Origin: Gordonia sp. UBA5067
GTDB taxonomy: Bacteria; Actinomycetota; Actinomycetes; Mycobacteriales; Mycobacteriaceae
Assembly: GCF_002414845.1 (NCBI RefSeq)
Contig: NZ_DIAX01000035.1
Location: 1 to 33,211, forward strand
Reading direction: 5' to 3'
Length of the DNA: 33,211 bases
Shown here: positions 1 through 6,423 of the stretch, piece by piece
Layout of the letters: each line of letters begins with the position of its first letter
Position numbering within the stretch: position 1 is the stretch's first letter
Made by a program: the position numbers and the translations under genes
The notes under the pieces: generated by a model
Database searches by the model: none
Told to the model about the DNA's origin: nothing
Seen by the model: the letters and a program-made list of their open reading frames with translations, nothing else

Positions 1-389
1 GTCTTCAGCGTATAGCTCGTGTAGTACTTGAACGCCCCGAGGAAAGTCGGGAACCGGAACTTCTTGGAGTACGCGTAACCAAAGAGCTCCTTCACGAAAT
101 CGCGACCGTAGCGTTCGAGCACCTCGGGCTCGTAGTAGTTCTCCGCGACCAGGTAGTCCAGCTTCTCGTCGAGGTCGTGGAAGAAGACGGTGTTCTGGTT
201 GACGTGCTGCAGAAAGTACTGGTTCGCGGCCTCCCGGTCCTTCTCGAACTGAATCTTCCCGTCGGCGTCGTACAGATTGAGCATCGCGTTGAGCGCGTGG
301 TAATCCAGCTCGCCCGGATCGTGCCCCGCCGGACCCGGGTGGATACCCGACTGGCTGGCCGATGCGGTTTCTGAGGTAGTGGTCGACAC
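1..389 (-). CDS. nrdE: Class Ib ribonucleoside-diphosphate reductase, alpha subunit (N-terminal part)
   Basis: This is the first 129 codons of the large subunit of the aerobic class Ib ribonucleotide reductase, which reduces ribonucleoside diphosphates to deoxyribonucleotides in the cytoplasm with the NrdF radical subunit. The gene runs off the left edge, so the catalytic cysteines and the dimer interface are outside the window. The N-terminus shows the family stretch beginning [14 protein letters not shown], then [20 protein letters not shown] and an aromatic-rich [20 protein letters not shown] segment typical of NrdE. I place the start at GTG 389-387, preceded by a GGAG ribosome site, because the reading frame begins there in register with the family. 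It is the third gene of nrdH-nrdI-nrdE, 54 bases after nrdI. Identification is firm; regulation is presumably through the NrdR boxes before nrdH. Confidence 0.95.
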   Translation of the reverse strand, partial: MSTTTSETASASQSGIHPGPAGHDPGELDYHALNAMLNLYDADGKIQFEKDREAANQYFLQHVNQNTVFFHDLDEKLDYLVAENYYEPEVLERYGRDFVKELFGYAYSKKFRFPTFLGAFKYYTSYTLK

Positions 390-443
390 GATAGACACTC
401 CTGGTGGTGCGATCTGGATAGAGGATTGCAGTTGGCCCGGCGA

Positions 444-941
444 CTAGGTCGCCAGCAGCTGCTCGGTAGAACACGGGAGCGTCCGCTCGGTAGAACACGC
501 GAACTCGGCCAAGCCGACGCGGACGCGCTCCACATCATCGGCGGTACCCCTGAGTTCGAATCGATAGAGGTAAGGCACCCGGCACTTCGCGGCGATGATC
601 TCCCCTGCCATGCCGTACTCCTCGCCGAAGTTGGTGTTGCCAGCGGCGATCACCCCGCGGATCAGTGAGCGGTTATGCGGATCGTTGAGGAAGCGAATAA
701 CCTGTTTGGGCACGTAGCCCCCGCCCACCGCGGTCTCGCTCCGTCCTCCGCCGTAGGTCGGGGTGATCAACACATACGGCTCGTCGACAGTCAGGGACGA
801 CTCACGGTGGACCGGGATCCGTCGCGCCGGCACCAGATTCGGCCCGCTCGCCAACGCTCCCGGCGCCGGCACTCGCAACTTCTCCACAAATCGGTGCGTG
901 TTCTCCGACACCGATGAGAAGTAGACGATCGACAGCGACAC
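444..941 (-). CDS. nrdI: Class Ib ribonucleotide reductase flavodoxin-like protein NrdI
   Basis: NrdI is a small flavodoxin-like FMN protein that supplies oxidant for assembling the dimanganese-tyrosyl radical cofactor of NrdF. The 165-residue product starts [20 protein letters not shown], the phosphate-binding loop of the NrdI fold. It continues with [11 protein letters not shown] and the conserved [20 protein letters not shown] segment around the flavin. The start is GTG at 941, with a CGGAG ribosome site about 8 bases upstream, 18 bases after the nrdH stop. The C-terminus after [10 protein letters not shown] carries a short tail that repeats CSTE twice and looks lineage-specific. It lies between nrdH and nrdE, the usual order in Actinobacteria. 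Confidence is high from motif and context. Confidence 0.96.
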   Translation of the reverse strand: MSLSIVYFSSVSENTHRFVEKLRVPAPGALASGPNLVPARRIPVHRESSLTVDEPYVLITPTYGGGRSETAVGGGYVPKQVIRFLNDPHNRSLIRGVIAAGNTNFGEEYGMAGEIIAAKCRVPYLYRFELRGTADDVERVRVGLAEFACSTERTLPCSTEQLLAT

Positions 942-959
942 GACCCGCTCCGTACTCGA

Positions 960-1199
960 TCAGGCGGTGGCGGCGGCGGCCACCAGGGCCTTGATGCGGT
1001 CGGGGCGAAAGCCCGACCAGTGCTCGTCCCCAGCAACGACGACGGGAGCCTGCAGGTAGCCGAGCGCCATCACGTAGTCGCGGGCCTCGGAGTCGTCGGC
1101 GATGTCGATGACTTCGTACTCCACACCGGCCTTGTCGAGCGCCTTGTAGGTCGCATTGCACTGCACGCAAGCCGGCTTGGTGTAGACGGTGATAGCCAT
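960..1199 (-). CDS. nrdH: Glutaredoxin-like protein NrdH, electron donor for class Ib RNR
   Basis: NrdH is a glutaredoxin-shaped protein with thioredoxin-like behaviour that reduces the class Ib ribonucleotide reductase. The 79-residue product begins MAITVYTKPACVQCN, giving the redox motif C-V-Q-C at residues 11-14. It has the family markers GYLQAPVVV (cis-proline region) and WSGFRPDRI near the C-terminus, which is diagnostic of NrdH rather than ordinary glutaredoxin. The length is normal for the family. The start at 1199 has a CGGAG ribosome site. It is the promoter-proximal gene of nrdHIE, and two NrdR-type boxes lie just upstream. The identification is secure. Confidence 0.97.
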   Translation of the reverse strand: MAITVYTKPACVQCNATYKALDKAGVEYEVIDIADDSEARDYVMALGYLQAPVVVAGDEHWSGFRPDRIKALVAAAATA

Positions 1200-1240
1200 C
1201 AGCAGCTCCGAATCTCATCGATGTCGTTTAGGTGTCCTGA

Positions 1241-1256
1241 ACACTACACCTTGTGT
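1241..1256 (-). promoter_or_regulatory. NrdR box 1 overlapping the likely nrdH -10 element
   Basis: Read on the minus strand this 16-mer is ACACAAGGTGTAGTGT, an imperfect palindrome matching the NrdR consensus acaCwAtATaTwGtgt at about 13 of 16 positions. Its last six bases, TAGTGT (1246-1241 on the minus strand), fit a -10 hexamer, which would put the transcription start near 1234 and give nrdH a leader of about 35 bases. NrdR bound here would cover the promoter. No good -35 was found at standard spacing, so the promoter part is less certain than the box. Confidence 0.7.
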
Positions 1257-1272
1257 CTGACATTGCCAGCCA

Positions 1273-1288
1273 ACACTAGAAGTTGTGA
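1273..1288 (-). promoter_or_regulatory. NrdR box 2, 32 bp from box 1
   Basis: On the minus strand the site reads TCACAACTTCTAGTGT and shares CACAA and TAGTGT with box 1, matching the NrdR consensus at about 12 of 16 positions. The two boxes are separated by 16 bases, 32 bp start to start, or three helical turns. That same-face tandem arrangement is the one described for NrdR-controlled operons. The nrdR gene itself is not in the window. Confidence 0.66.
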
Positions 1289-1390
1289 ATTACATTCATG
1301 AAACTCGCTGGTCGCGGCCTTTCCGGAGCGCCAGCCATCGGCGTGTCCCGGCCTGTTCGGCGTGTCGTCCGGGCGGCCCGCCCCACCGGC

Positions 1391-1396
1391 TACCCT
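1391..1396 (+). promoter_or_regulatory. -10 element of a leaderless promoter for the TetR-family gene
   Basis: TACCCT is followed by six bases and then the GTG start at 1403, so transcription would begin at or next to the start codon. No Shine-Dalgarno sequence precedes this GTG, which fits a leaderless mRNA. Confidence 0.55.
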
Positions 1397-1402
1397 CATC
1401 AC

Positions 1403-2029
1403 GTGGACAGTGGCGAATTCGGCGGGCTTCCGCTGGTGGGTAACGACCTGCTGGCGCAGCGCGATGAACGCGCCGACGCAGCCCAGAACCGGGCCAAGCT
1501 GCTCGATGCGGCAGCCCGCCTGGTCGCCCTGCATGGCGCGGCCGCGGTCACGATGGACGAGGTGGCCCGGGCGGCCGGGGTGGGCAAGGGCACCGTCTTT
1601 CGGAGATTCGGCAGCCGCACCGGGCTGATGCGGGCACTGGTCGACCACGATGAACGAATCCTGCAGCAGGGGTTCCTCTTCGGCCCACCCCCATTGGGTC
1701 CGGGGGGACCGCCGCTCACCCGCCTACTCGCCTATGGCCGGGCTCGACTCGAGCACACCCTCGCCCACCGCGACATTCTCGCCGAGGCGATCGCCCCCGA
1801 TGTGATCCAGCGCTTCACCATGCCGGTGATGATGACCTCGACCATCCACGTGCGCATGCTGCTCACCGAACTGGGCGTCGCGCGCCCAGAGGTCACCGCC
1901 CTGGCGATCGAGGCACCACTGCAGGCCGATGCCGCCCGCTTCCTCACCGAGGCCGAGGGACTCACCGGTGACGAAATCGTGCAGCAGTGGGAGCAGATGG
2001 TTATCTCATTGCTGGGAGCCGACGACTGA
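1403..2029 (+). CDS. TetR/AcrR-family transcriptional regulator
   Basis: This encodes a 208-residue one-component DNA-binding repressor-type protein. Residues 28-75 form the TetR N-terminal domain: NRAKLLDAAARLVALHG, then the helix-turn-helix TMDEVARAAGVGKGTVFRRF and the SRTGLMRALV helix. The remaining 130 residues are the variable ligand/dimer domain, and no ligand can be read from it. An in-frame start exists at 1298, but I chose GTG 1403: a TACCCT hexamer ends six bases before it, and the codons upstream encode low-complexity Pro/Arg-rich sequence unlike the family. The gene diverges from nrdH across 203 bp and ends 12 bp from the convergent eccB stop. Its targets are unknown; the neighbouring eccB/eccE or its own promoter are only guesses. 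Confidence 0.85.
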   Translation: MDSGEFGGLPLVGNDLLAQRDERADAAQNRAKLLDAAARLVALHGAAAVTMDEVARAAGVGKGTVFRRFGSRTGLMRALVDHDERILQQGFLFGPPPLGPGGPPLTRLLAYGRARLEHTLAHRDILAEAIAPDVIQRFTMPVMMTSTIHVRMLLTELGVARPEVTALAIEAPLQADAARFLTEAEGLTGDEIVQQWEQMVISLLGADD

Positions 2030-2041
2030 CAGCACGGTGGA

Positions 2042-3457
2042 CTACTGCTCGAATCCGCCGTGCGCGACGAGCGCCCGGGCACGAGACAAATCCGGGCCCG
2101 CGGGCAAAAGACCCAGGATCGGCCACGGCGCGAGCCCCGGCTCCCCCAGTCCGAGGGTGGTCGCCGTCACATCGTCGGCCACCGAATAGCGGATCCCGGT
2201 GTCGCCGACGATGAACCGCGAATGACGGCGCGGGCTCCGTGGGTCGATGCCGGTGACCCGTACGTCATAGGTGGTTCCCGGCGCGATGACGATCTCGTCG
2301 ACGGCGGGCCCCGAACCGTCGGCGCCAACCGGAACGATCGGCCGCCCACCCGGAATCCGGTGACCGCCCAGGAGCACGACGGTGGCGGCCGGCGCGCCCG
2401 CCGGCCGATACCAGCGCTGGCAGATCACCGGGGCGTCGGCAACGGTGAGCAGCCGCGGAATGCGTGCCGGAAAGTGTGCGGTGGCAAGCGCGGCCACGAT
2501 TGGCACCGCCGCCGCACGGGCGGGTGACACCGTCGGCACACTCGTCGACGACGGATCACCCGCCAGGCGCAGTATTTCCGCGGCAACCGCGGAGACCGGC
2601 TGTACGCCGTCGGCAAGGGCGACGTAGTGTTCGGCGCGGCCATCGAGCGCGCGCACCGCGAACACCGCCCCCACCGGCAAGCCCAGCGCTCCGGGCCGCC
2701 CGGCCGCGGGAATGACGGGGATCGCCAGCGGCGCAACCTCTTCGATGGCGTTGACCAGCCCCGCCGACAGTTGACGGGGCACGGCGCCCTCCAGCCGTAG
2801 CGCACGCCGAACAGGTGCGTCGCCGGCGTCGACGCGAGCCCGCACCGTGCGGGCCTCGCTGCCCGTACCGAGCCGGTACACCAAGTACTGCCGGCCGTCG
2901 ACGACGGCGAAGAGCCCGCCGTGGTCACCCGCCCCGGACTCCGCCGCGCCGCCGTCATCCCCGATGATGACCGCCGTCCGGCCCGGCGCGTCGCCGTCGG
3001 CCGTGGCGACGTCGCACACCCGCCAGGTCGCCGACGATCCCCCACCCAGCGCGTTGGGTGCACCGATGATCCCCAGGGTCGGCCCCCTCGGCAGGTCGCG
3101 CAGGGCCGCGGCCGACACCTCCTTCGGTACCGCCGGGGTCTGCGCTATCAGCCGCGCCGACGCAAGATTGAGCACCGGGTGCGCGGTGTGGTCGACGACG
3201 ACGTAGAGCCCACCGTCGGAGCGGTTCAGGACGATCGGCGCGTCCGCGACCGAGCCGACCGGCCGGATCAGCCCGTACACCCCGGCGCCCGCGGCGACCA
3301 GAATCGCCACGACGAGGCCGACCATGATCGACTGGCGTTGCAGCCGCATCGGATCATGCAGCATTCGTGCGTCCCGGCGCACCAGGGCGTGCTCGGCGCG
3401 CTGCAACAGGAAGCGATAGCCGCTCACCTGGGCGCGCGTCGTCAACTGTCTGACCAT
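2042..3457 (-). CDS. eccB: Type VII secretion system membrane protein EccB
   Basis: EccB is a core component of the ESX membrane complex, with a short cytoplasmic N-terminus, one membrane helix and a large periplasmic domain. The 471-residue product begins MVRQLTTRAQVSGYRFLLQR, then RRDARMLHDPMRLQRQS, the EccB signature. A single transmembrane helix follows at about 44-64, and the C-terminus ends in the PWPILGLLPAGPDLSRA motif. The frame remains open to 3568 upstream, but I start at ATG 3457: the extra 37 residues are Cys/Arg/Pro-rich and the EccB homology begins exactly at MVRQL. A purine-rich GGAGGGTGGGGA lies before it. Length is close to mycobacterial EccB. No eccC, eccD, mycP, esx, PE or PPE gene is adjacent; only the divergent eccE-like gene is. 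Which ESX paralogue it belongs to cannot be told. Confidence 0.93.
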   Translation of the reverse strand: MVRQLTTRAQVSGYRFLLQRAEHALVRRDARMLHDPMRLQRQSIMVGLVVAILVAAGAGVYGLIRPVGSVADAPIVLNRSDGGLYVVVDHTAHPVLNLASARLIAQTPAVPKEVSAAALRDLPRGPTLGIIGAPNALGGGSSATWRVCDVATADGDAPGRTAVIIGDDGGAAESGAGDHGGLFAVVDGRQYLVYRLGTGSEARTVRARVDAGDAPVRRALRLEGAVPRQLSAGLVNAIEEVAPLAIPVIPAAGRPGALGLPVGAVFAVRALDGRAEHYVALADGVQPVSAVAAEILRLAGDPSSTSVPTVSPARAAAVPIVAALATAHFPARIPRLLTVADAPVICQRWYRPAGAPAATVVLLGGHRIPGGRPIVPVGADGSGPAVDEIVIAPGTTYDVRVTGIDPRSPRRHSRFIVGDTGIRYSVADDVTATTLGLGEPGLAPWPILGLLPAGPDLSRARALVAHGGFEQ

Positions 3458-3671
3458 CGGTCCCCACCCTCCGACTGGCACCGGCGCGGCCCGATCCCCC
3501 CGGATCGGCCGCGTGACACACCGGCACCGACCACACCTTCGCATGCACCACCCAGTCGGTGGGGCCAATTGGACAGAACGCGCCGCCCCCGCCGGAATCG
3601 TGCGTTAGCGTCGCACCTGCGCGTGGCCGGGGGGCCTCATCGCGCACACGCACCGAATCGGGGGAATCGCT
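3458..3671. other. Divergent intergenic region between eccB and eccE
   Basis: These 214 bases separate the two divergent type VII genes and contain no ORF of note. They hold a strong GC-rich hairpin (3486-3512) on the eccB side and a CCAATTGG palindrome at 3565-3572. A possible plus-strand -10, TAGCGT, lies at 3606-3611, which would give eccE a leader of about 50 bases. I found no convincing promoter for eccB. Confidence 0.5.
3486..3512. repeat. GC-rich inverted repeat upstream of eccB
   Basis: The arms GCGGCCCGATCC and GGATCGGCCGC pair over 11 bp with one bulged C around a four-C loop. The hairpin lies 29 bases upstream of the eccB start codon. Neither side is followed by a T-run, so it does not look like an intrinsic terminator. 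An operator or an mRNA leader structure for eccB is possible. Confidence 0.6.
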
Positions 3672-5210
3672 GTGCCCTTCTCATTTGTCGCCAATCGAGC
3701 CAACACCACTCGCACCAACACCGATCGAGTCGCCGCCGACCTGACTCCGCCGGGGTCCTTCGACATCCCCGGATGGGCGGACCCAAACCTGACCGGCGCC
3801 CAGCCGGTCGGCGTCCGCTGGGCCGGCGACACCACGGTCACCGCGGTGCAACTCGAACCGGCTCGACCCGTGGCCCGTCGCCACGGACCCACCGGGCCGA
3901 TCGCGGTGATCGGTGAAGATTCGGTAGTGGATCTCACTGTGCTGCAAGGGTTTCGGCAGTCGTGTCCCCTACCGGCGATTGTCGACCTCGCGGTCACCGA
4001 GCACCGCTACTGCGGGGCCGGACCCGTGGCCGCCGCGTATCGGTCGACCTTGGGCGCATTGCCGATCGCCAGCACCAGGCGGGTCGTCGTCATCCTGCGC
4101 CTACCCGCATCGCACCCGCGGCCGCCGGACGGTGGCGATGCCGCGGTGGGGGTGCTGCGCACGGCGGCGACCCTGACCCGACGCCTCGCTGCGCTACTCG
4201 CCGCGCGCCGACTCCGCCCGACCATCCTGACCGCCGCTGGCATCGCCGAGTACACCGACCACGTCCTCGGCCCCCGCCTCCTGTCCGCCGACCGGTCGGG
4301 GTCCGGCGCCCGGCTGGGGTCCGGCGCCCGGCTGGTCGCCGAGGTGTCGCCCTCCCGGGTATCGGCCGGCCCCACCACGTGGCGGACCTTCGCGCTCCGC
4401 CCGGCGGCGACCGCGGCGACCCTGCGCACCGCCGCCGCCGATCACGCCGTGTCCACGACGACACTGTTGCGGCTATCGGGGCCGGCCGCCGCCCCGGTCC
4501 TCCACGGCCTGTTCGGGGTGACCGAAGTCCCCGATGCCGGGCGCACGCTGCGGTCGGCACCGGCCGCGATCGACCCACTCGAGGGCCGTCAAGGCACTGC
4601 ATTGCGGGACCGACTCCCGGCCGGGGGGGTCGGGCTCACCCAGCTGCCGGGCCTGCCCGCCCACCCGAAAGCATTGCGCGACTGGCGTTTTCCCCTCGGT
4701 GACGACGGTGTGCTCGTCGGCGCCGATGCGGCCGGTCGCGCCGTGACCGTGCCGCTTGCGTCCGTCGGCCACCGGCCCACCGCGATCGACGGCGACGTCC
4801 AGCTCATCGGGCTGCTAATCCAGCGGTGCATCGCCGGCGGTGCCGCGATCAGCGTGCACACCGGCGCACCCCAGCGGTGGGCCCGCCTGCTCGACATCGT
4901 CGACGATCCGGGTGTTCTCGCGCTCGATGCCGTCCATCCCGGGGCACCGACCGCCCTCGTCGACATCGACCTCGTCGACGAGTCATCCGACGACGAGTCG
5001 CTGCGCGTTCAGCTGCGGGCAGCGGCGCGGACCGAGGTTCCTCCCGCAGCGGCCCCCTGGGCCCGCATCTGCGGGTCGCACACCGATCCGGCGCGGATCG
5101 ACGTCCAGATCGGCACCGCACACTTCGAACTCGTCGGCGTCGCGTCCGACTCCGAGCGCACGCTGGTCGAGGTGCTCGCGCCCGGCTACCCCGGTACGCG
5201 GGCCCGGTAG
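3672..5210 (+). CDS. eccE: Type VII secretion protein EccE-like, lacking N-terminal membrane helices
   Basis: EccE is the peripheral-rim subunit of ESX membrane complexes. The 512-residue product has the family core: QPVGVRWAGDTTVTAVQLEP near residues 44-63, then a segment of the form RRVVVILRLPA...AAATLTRRLAALLAARRLRPTILTAAGI with its Arg-Val/Leu strands and the tRRLa..L helix. WRTFALRPA follows in the position of the EccE 'WRxysl' strand. Canonical EccE proteins have two N-terminal membrane helices, but none is visible here. The frame upstream of GTG 3672 reaches a TAG at 3606 without another start codon, so this is not a start-choice error. A GGGGGA ribosome site precedes GTG 3672. The gene diverges from eccB and its last 25 bases overlap manA tail to tail. 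An 18-bp tandem duplication lies at 4298-4333. The family call is likely but more divergent than EccB. Confidence 0.75.
   Translation: MPFSFVANRANTTRTNTDRVAADLTPPGSFDIPGWADPNLTGAQPVGVRWAGDTTVTAVQLEPARPVARRHGPTGPIAVIGEDSVVDLTVLQGFRQSCPLPAIVDLAVTEHRYCGAGPVAAAYRSTLGALPIASTRRVVVILRLPASHPRPPDGGDAAVGVLRTAATLTRRLAALLAARRLRPTILTAAGIAEYTDHVLGPRLLSADRSGSGARLGSGARLVAEVSPSRVSAGPTTWRTFALRPAATAATLRTAAADHAVSTTTLLRLSGPAAAPVLHGLFGVTEVPDAGRTLRSAPAAIDPLEGRQGTALRDRLPAGGVGLTQLPGLPAHPKALRDWRFPLGDDGVLVGADAAGRAVTVPLASVGHRPTAIDGDVQLIGLLIQRCIAGGAAISVHTGAPQRWARLLDIVDDPGVLALDAVHPGAPTALVDIDLVDESSDDESLRVQLRAAARTEVPPAAAPWARICGSHTDPARIDVQIGTAHFELVGVASDSERTLVEVLAPGYPGTRAR
4298..4333 (+). repeat. Perfect 18-bp tandem duplication inside eccE
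   Basis: Two identical in-frame copies of GGGGTCCGGCGCCCGGCT (4298-4315 and 4316-4333) add a second GSGARL hexapeptide to the protein. The frame is kept. The exact identity suggests a recent replication slippage, a candidate length polymorphism between strains. Confidence 0.9.
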
Positions 5211-6421
5211 AAGGTGGCCTTGGACGATGCGGCCGCGACGATCACGTCCGGGTCGGCATCGGCCAGCCACACCGCCTGCCCGGAATCAGCGGTGACCACC
5301 GTGCCGCCGCCGCGCACGTCGATGCGGCCGGCAGTCACCGCCAATATTTGCGGCCCCGGCATGTCGAAGGAGATGGTCGCCGGAAGGTGCATACCGGTGC
5401 CGTCCAGGTCGACTCGCGACAGCCGGAACTCGGGGGCCGGCGTGGTGTAGATTCGTTCGGCCCCCAGGACCGACTCAGTCGGCGACAATTGCGCGGGCGA
5501 CACGGGAGTGAAGTCCAGAACGCGCAGCAATTCCGGAACGTCGATGTGCTTCGGTGTCAGCCCGCCGCGCAAGACGTTGTCGGAATTCGCCATGACCTCG
5601 ACGGCCGTGCCCCGCAGATAGGCGTGCAGGTTCCCGGCGGCGAGGTACAGCGCCTCGCCGGGGTTCAGGTGGATGCGGTTGAGCAGCAGCGAGGCCAGGA
5701 CCCCGGGGTCGCGCGGATACGCCTCGCCGAGTTCGAGCAGAGTGCGCAGTTCGGCGCCGAATTCCGACTCTCCGCCGGCGGCCACCGCCACCGCCGCATC
5801 GATGACGGCCGGCACCAGGCTGGCGAGAACGGCTTCGGGCAGGGTGATCCAGGTGGTGAATAGAGCACGCAACCCGTCACAGTCCGGTTGCCCGGCGATC
5901 ATGCCCAGGTACGGATCCAGCGCGGGCAACGACAGTTCGCGCAGCAGGTCAACAGTGCGCGCCGGATCACGAAATCCGGCGAGCGCATCGAACGGCGTCA
6001 TCGCGAGCACCACTTCGGGTTTGTGCCACCGGTCCCGGTAGTTCCGTTCGGGCGAGTCGATCCGGATGCCCGCCGCGTTCTCCCGCGTGAAGCCCTCGGC
6101 CGCCTGCTCGGCACTCGGATGTGCTTGCAGCGAGAGCGGCTCGTCGGCAGCGAGCACCTTCAGCAGGTAGGGCAATCGAACGCCGAACTCGTCGATCACC
6201 GCCGGCCCGAGTGCGGCTGGCGGATCGGCCTCGATCTCGGCCAGCAGACTGCGCGCCGGGTGATCGGCATCGGCCAGACACTGCGACTGCCCGGCCGGGT
6301 GAGCCCCGAACCACAGTTCCGCCTCGGGGTGCGCCGATGGTGTGCGCCGCCCGCGAATGGTGGCGATGGCCGTGCGTGACCCCCAGGCGTATGGGCGCAC
6401 CAGTCCTTCCAGTAGGCGCAC
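5186..6421 (-). CDS. manA: Mannose-6-phosphate isomerase, type I
   Basis: ManA interconverts fructose-6-phosphate and mannose-6-phosphate in the cytoplasm, the entry to GDP-mannose and polyprenyl-phosphomannose for phosphatidylinositol mannosides, lipoarabinomannan and glycoproteins. The 411-residue product has YAWGS near the N-terminus and the zinc motif LSLQAHPSAEQA (Gln99, His101). Glu136 sits in RWHKPEVVLA, and GNLHAYLRGTAVEVMANSDN and LRGGLTPKH follow, all type I hallmarks. I start at GTG 6421, two bases after the stop of the upstream SIS gene, because VRLLEGLVRPYAWGS is where family similarity begins; an in-frame extension to 6628 is only shadow sequence. The gene order matches M. tuberculosis Rv3255c-Rv3256c. 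The 3' end overlaps convergent eccE by 25 bases. Confidence 0.95.
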   Translation of the reverse strand: MRLLEGLVRPYAWGSRTAIATIRGRRTPSAHPEAELWFGAHPAGQSQCLADADHPARSLLAEIEADPPAALGPAVIDEFGVRLPYLLKVLAADEPLSLQAHPSAEQAAEGFTRENAAGIRIDSPERNYRDRWHKPEVVLAMTPFDALAGFRDPARTVDLLRELSLPALDPYLGMIAGQPDCDGLRALFTTWITLPEAVLASLVPAVIDAAVAVAAGGESEFGAELRTLLELGEAYPRDPGVLASLLLNRIHLNPGEALYLAAGNLHAYLRGTAVEVMANSDNVLRGGLTPKHIDVPELLRVLDFTPVSPAQLSPTESVLGAERIYTTPAPEFRLSRVDLDGTGMHLPATISFDMPGPQILAVTAGRIDVRGGGTVVTADSGQAVWLADADPDVIVAAASSKATFYRARVPG

Positions 6422-6423
6422 TG

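Noticed and set aside
1298..1402. Upstream ATG extension of the TetR-family protein
   Set aside because: The extra 35 residues are not conserved-looking, and GTG 1403 has a correctly placed -10 hexamer for a leaderless start.
1200..1402. Cobalamin riboswitch before the ribonucleotide reductase operon
   Set aside because: The operon is class Ib, which does not use B12, and no B12-box-like sequence is visible; the NrdR boxes explain the regulation.
3486..3512. Hairpin as an intrinsic terminator
   Set aside because: No T-tract follows on either strand, and it sits upstream of divergent genes where no transcript is expected to end.
3458..3568. N-terminal extension of EccB
   Set aside because: It would add a Cys/Arg/Pro-rich segment before the conserved MVRQLTTRAQ start and would run through the hairpin region.
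4298..4333. Tandem repeat as part of a CRISPR array or mobile element
   Set aside because: Only two adjacent 18-bp copies without spacers, inside a coding frame.
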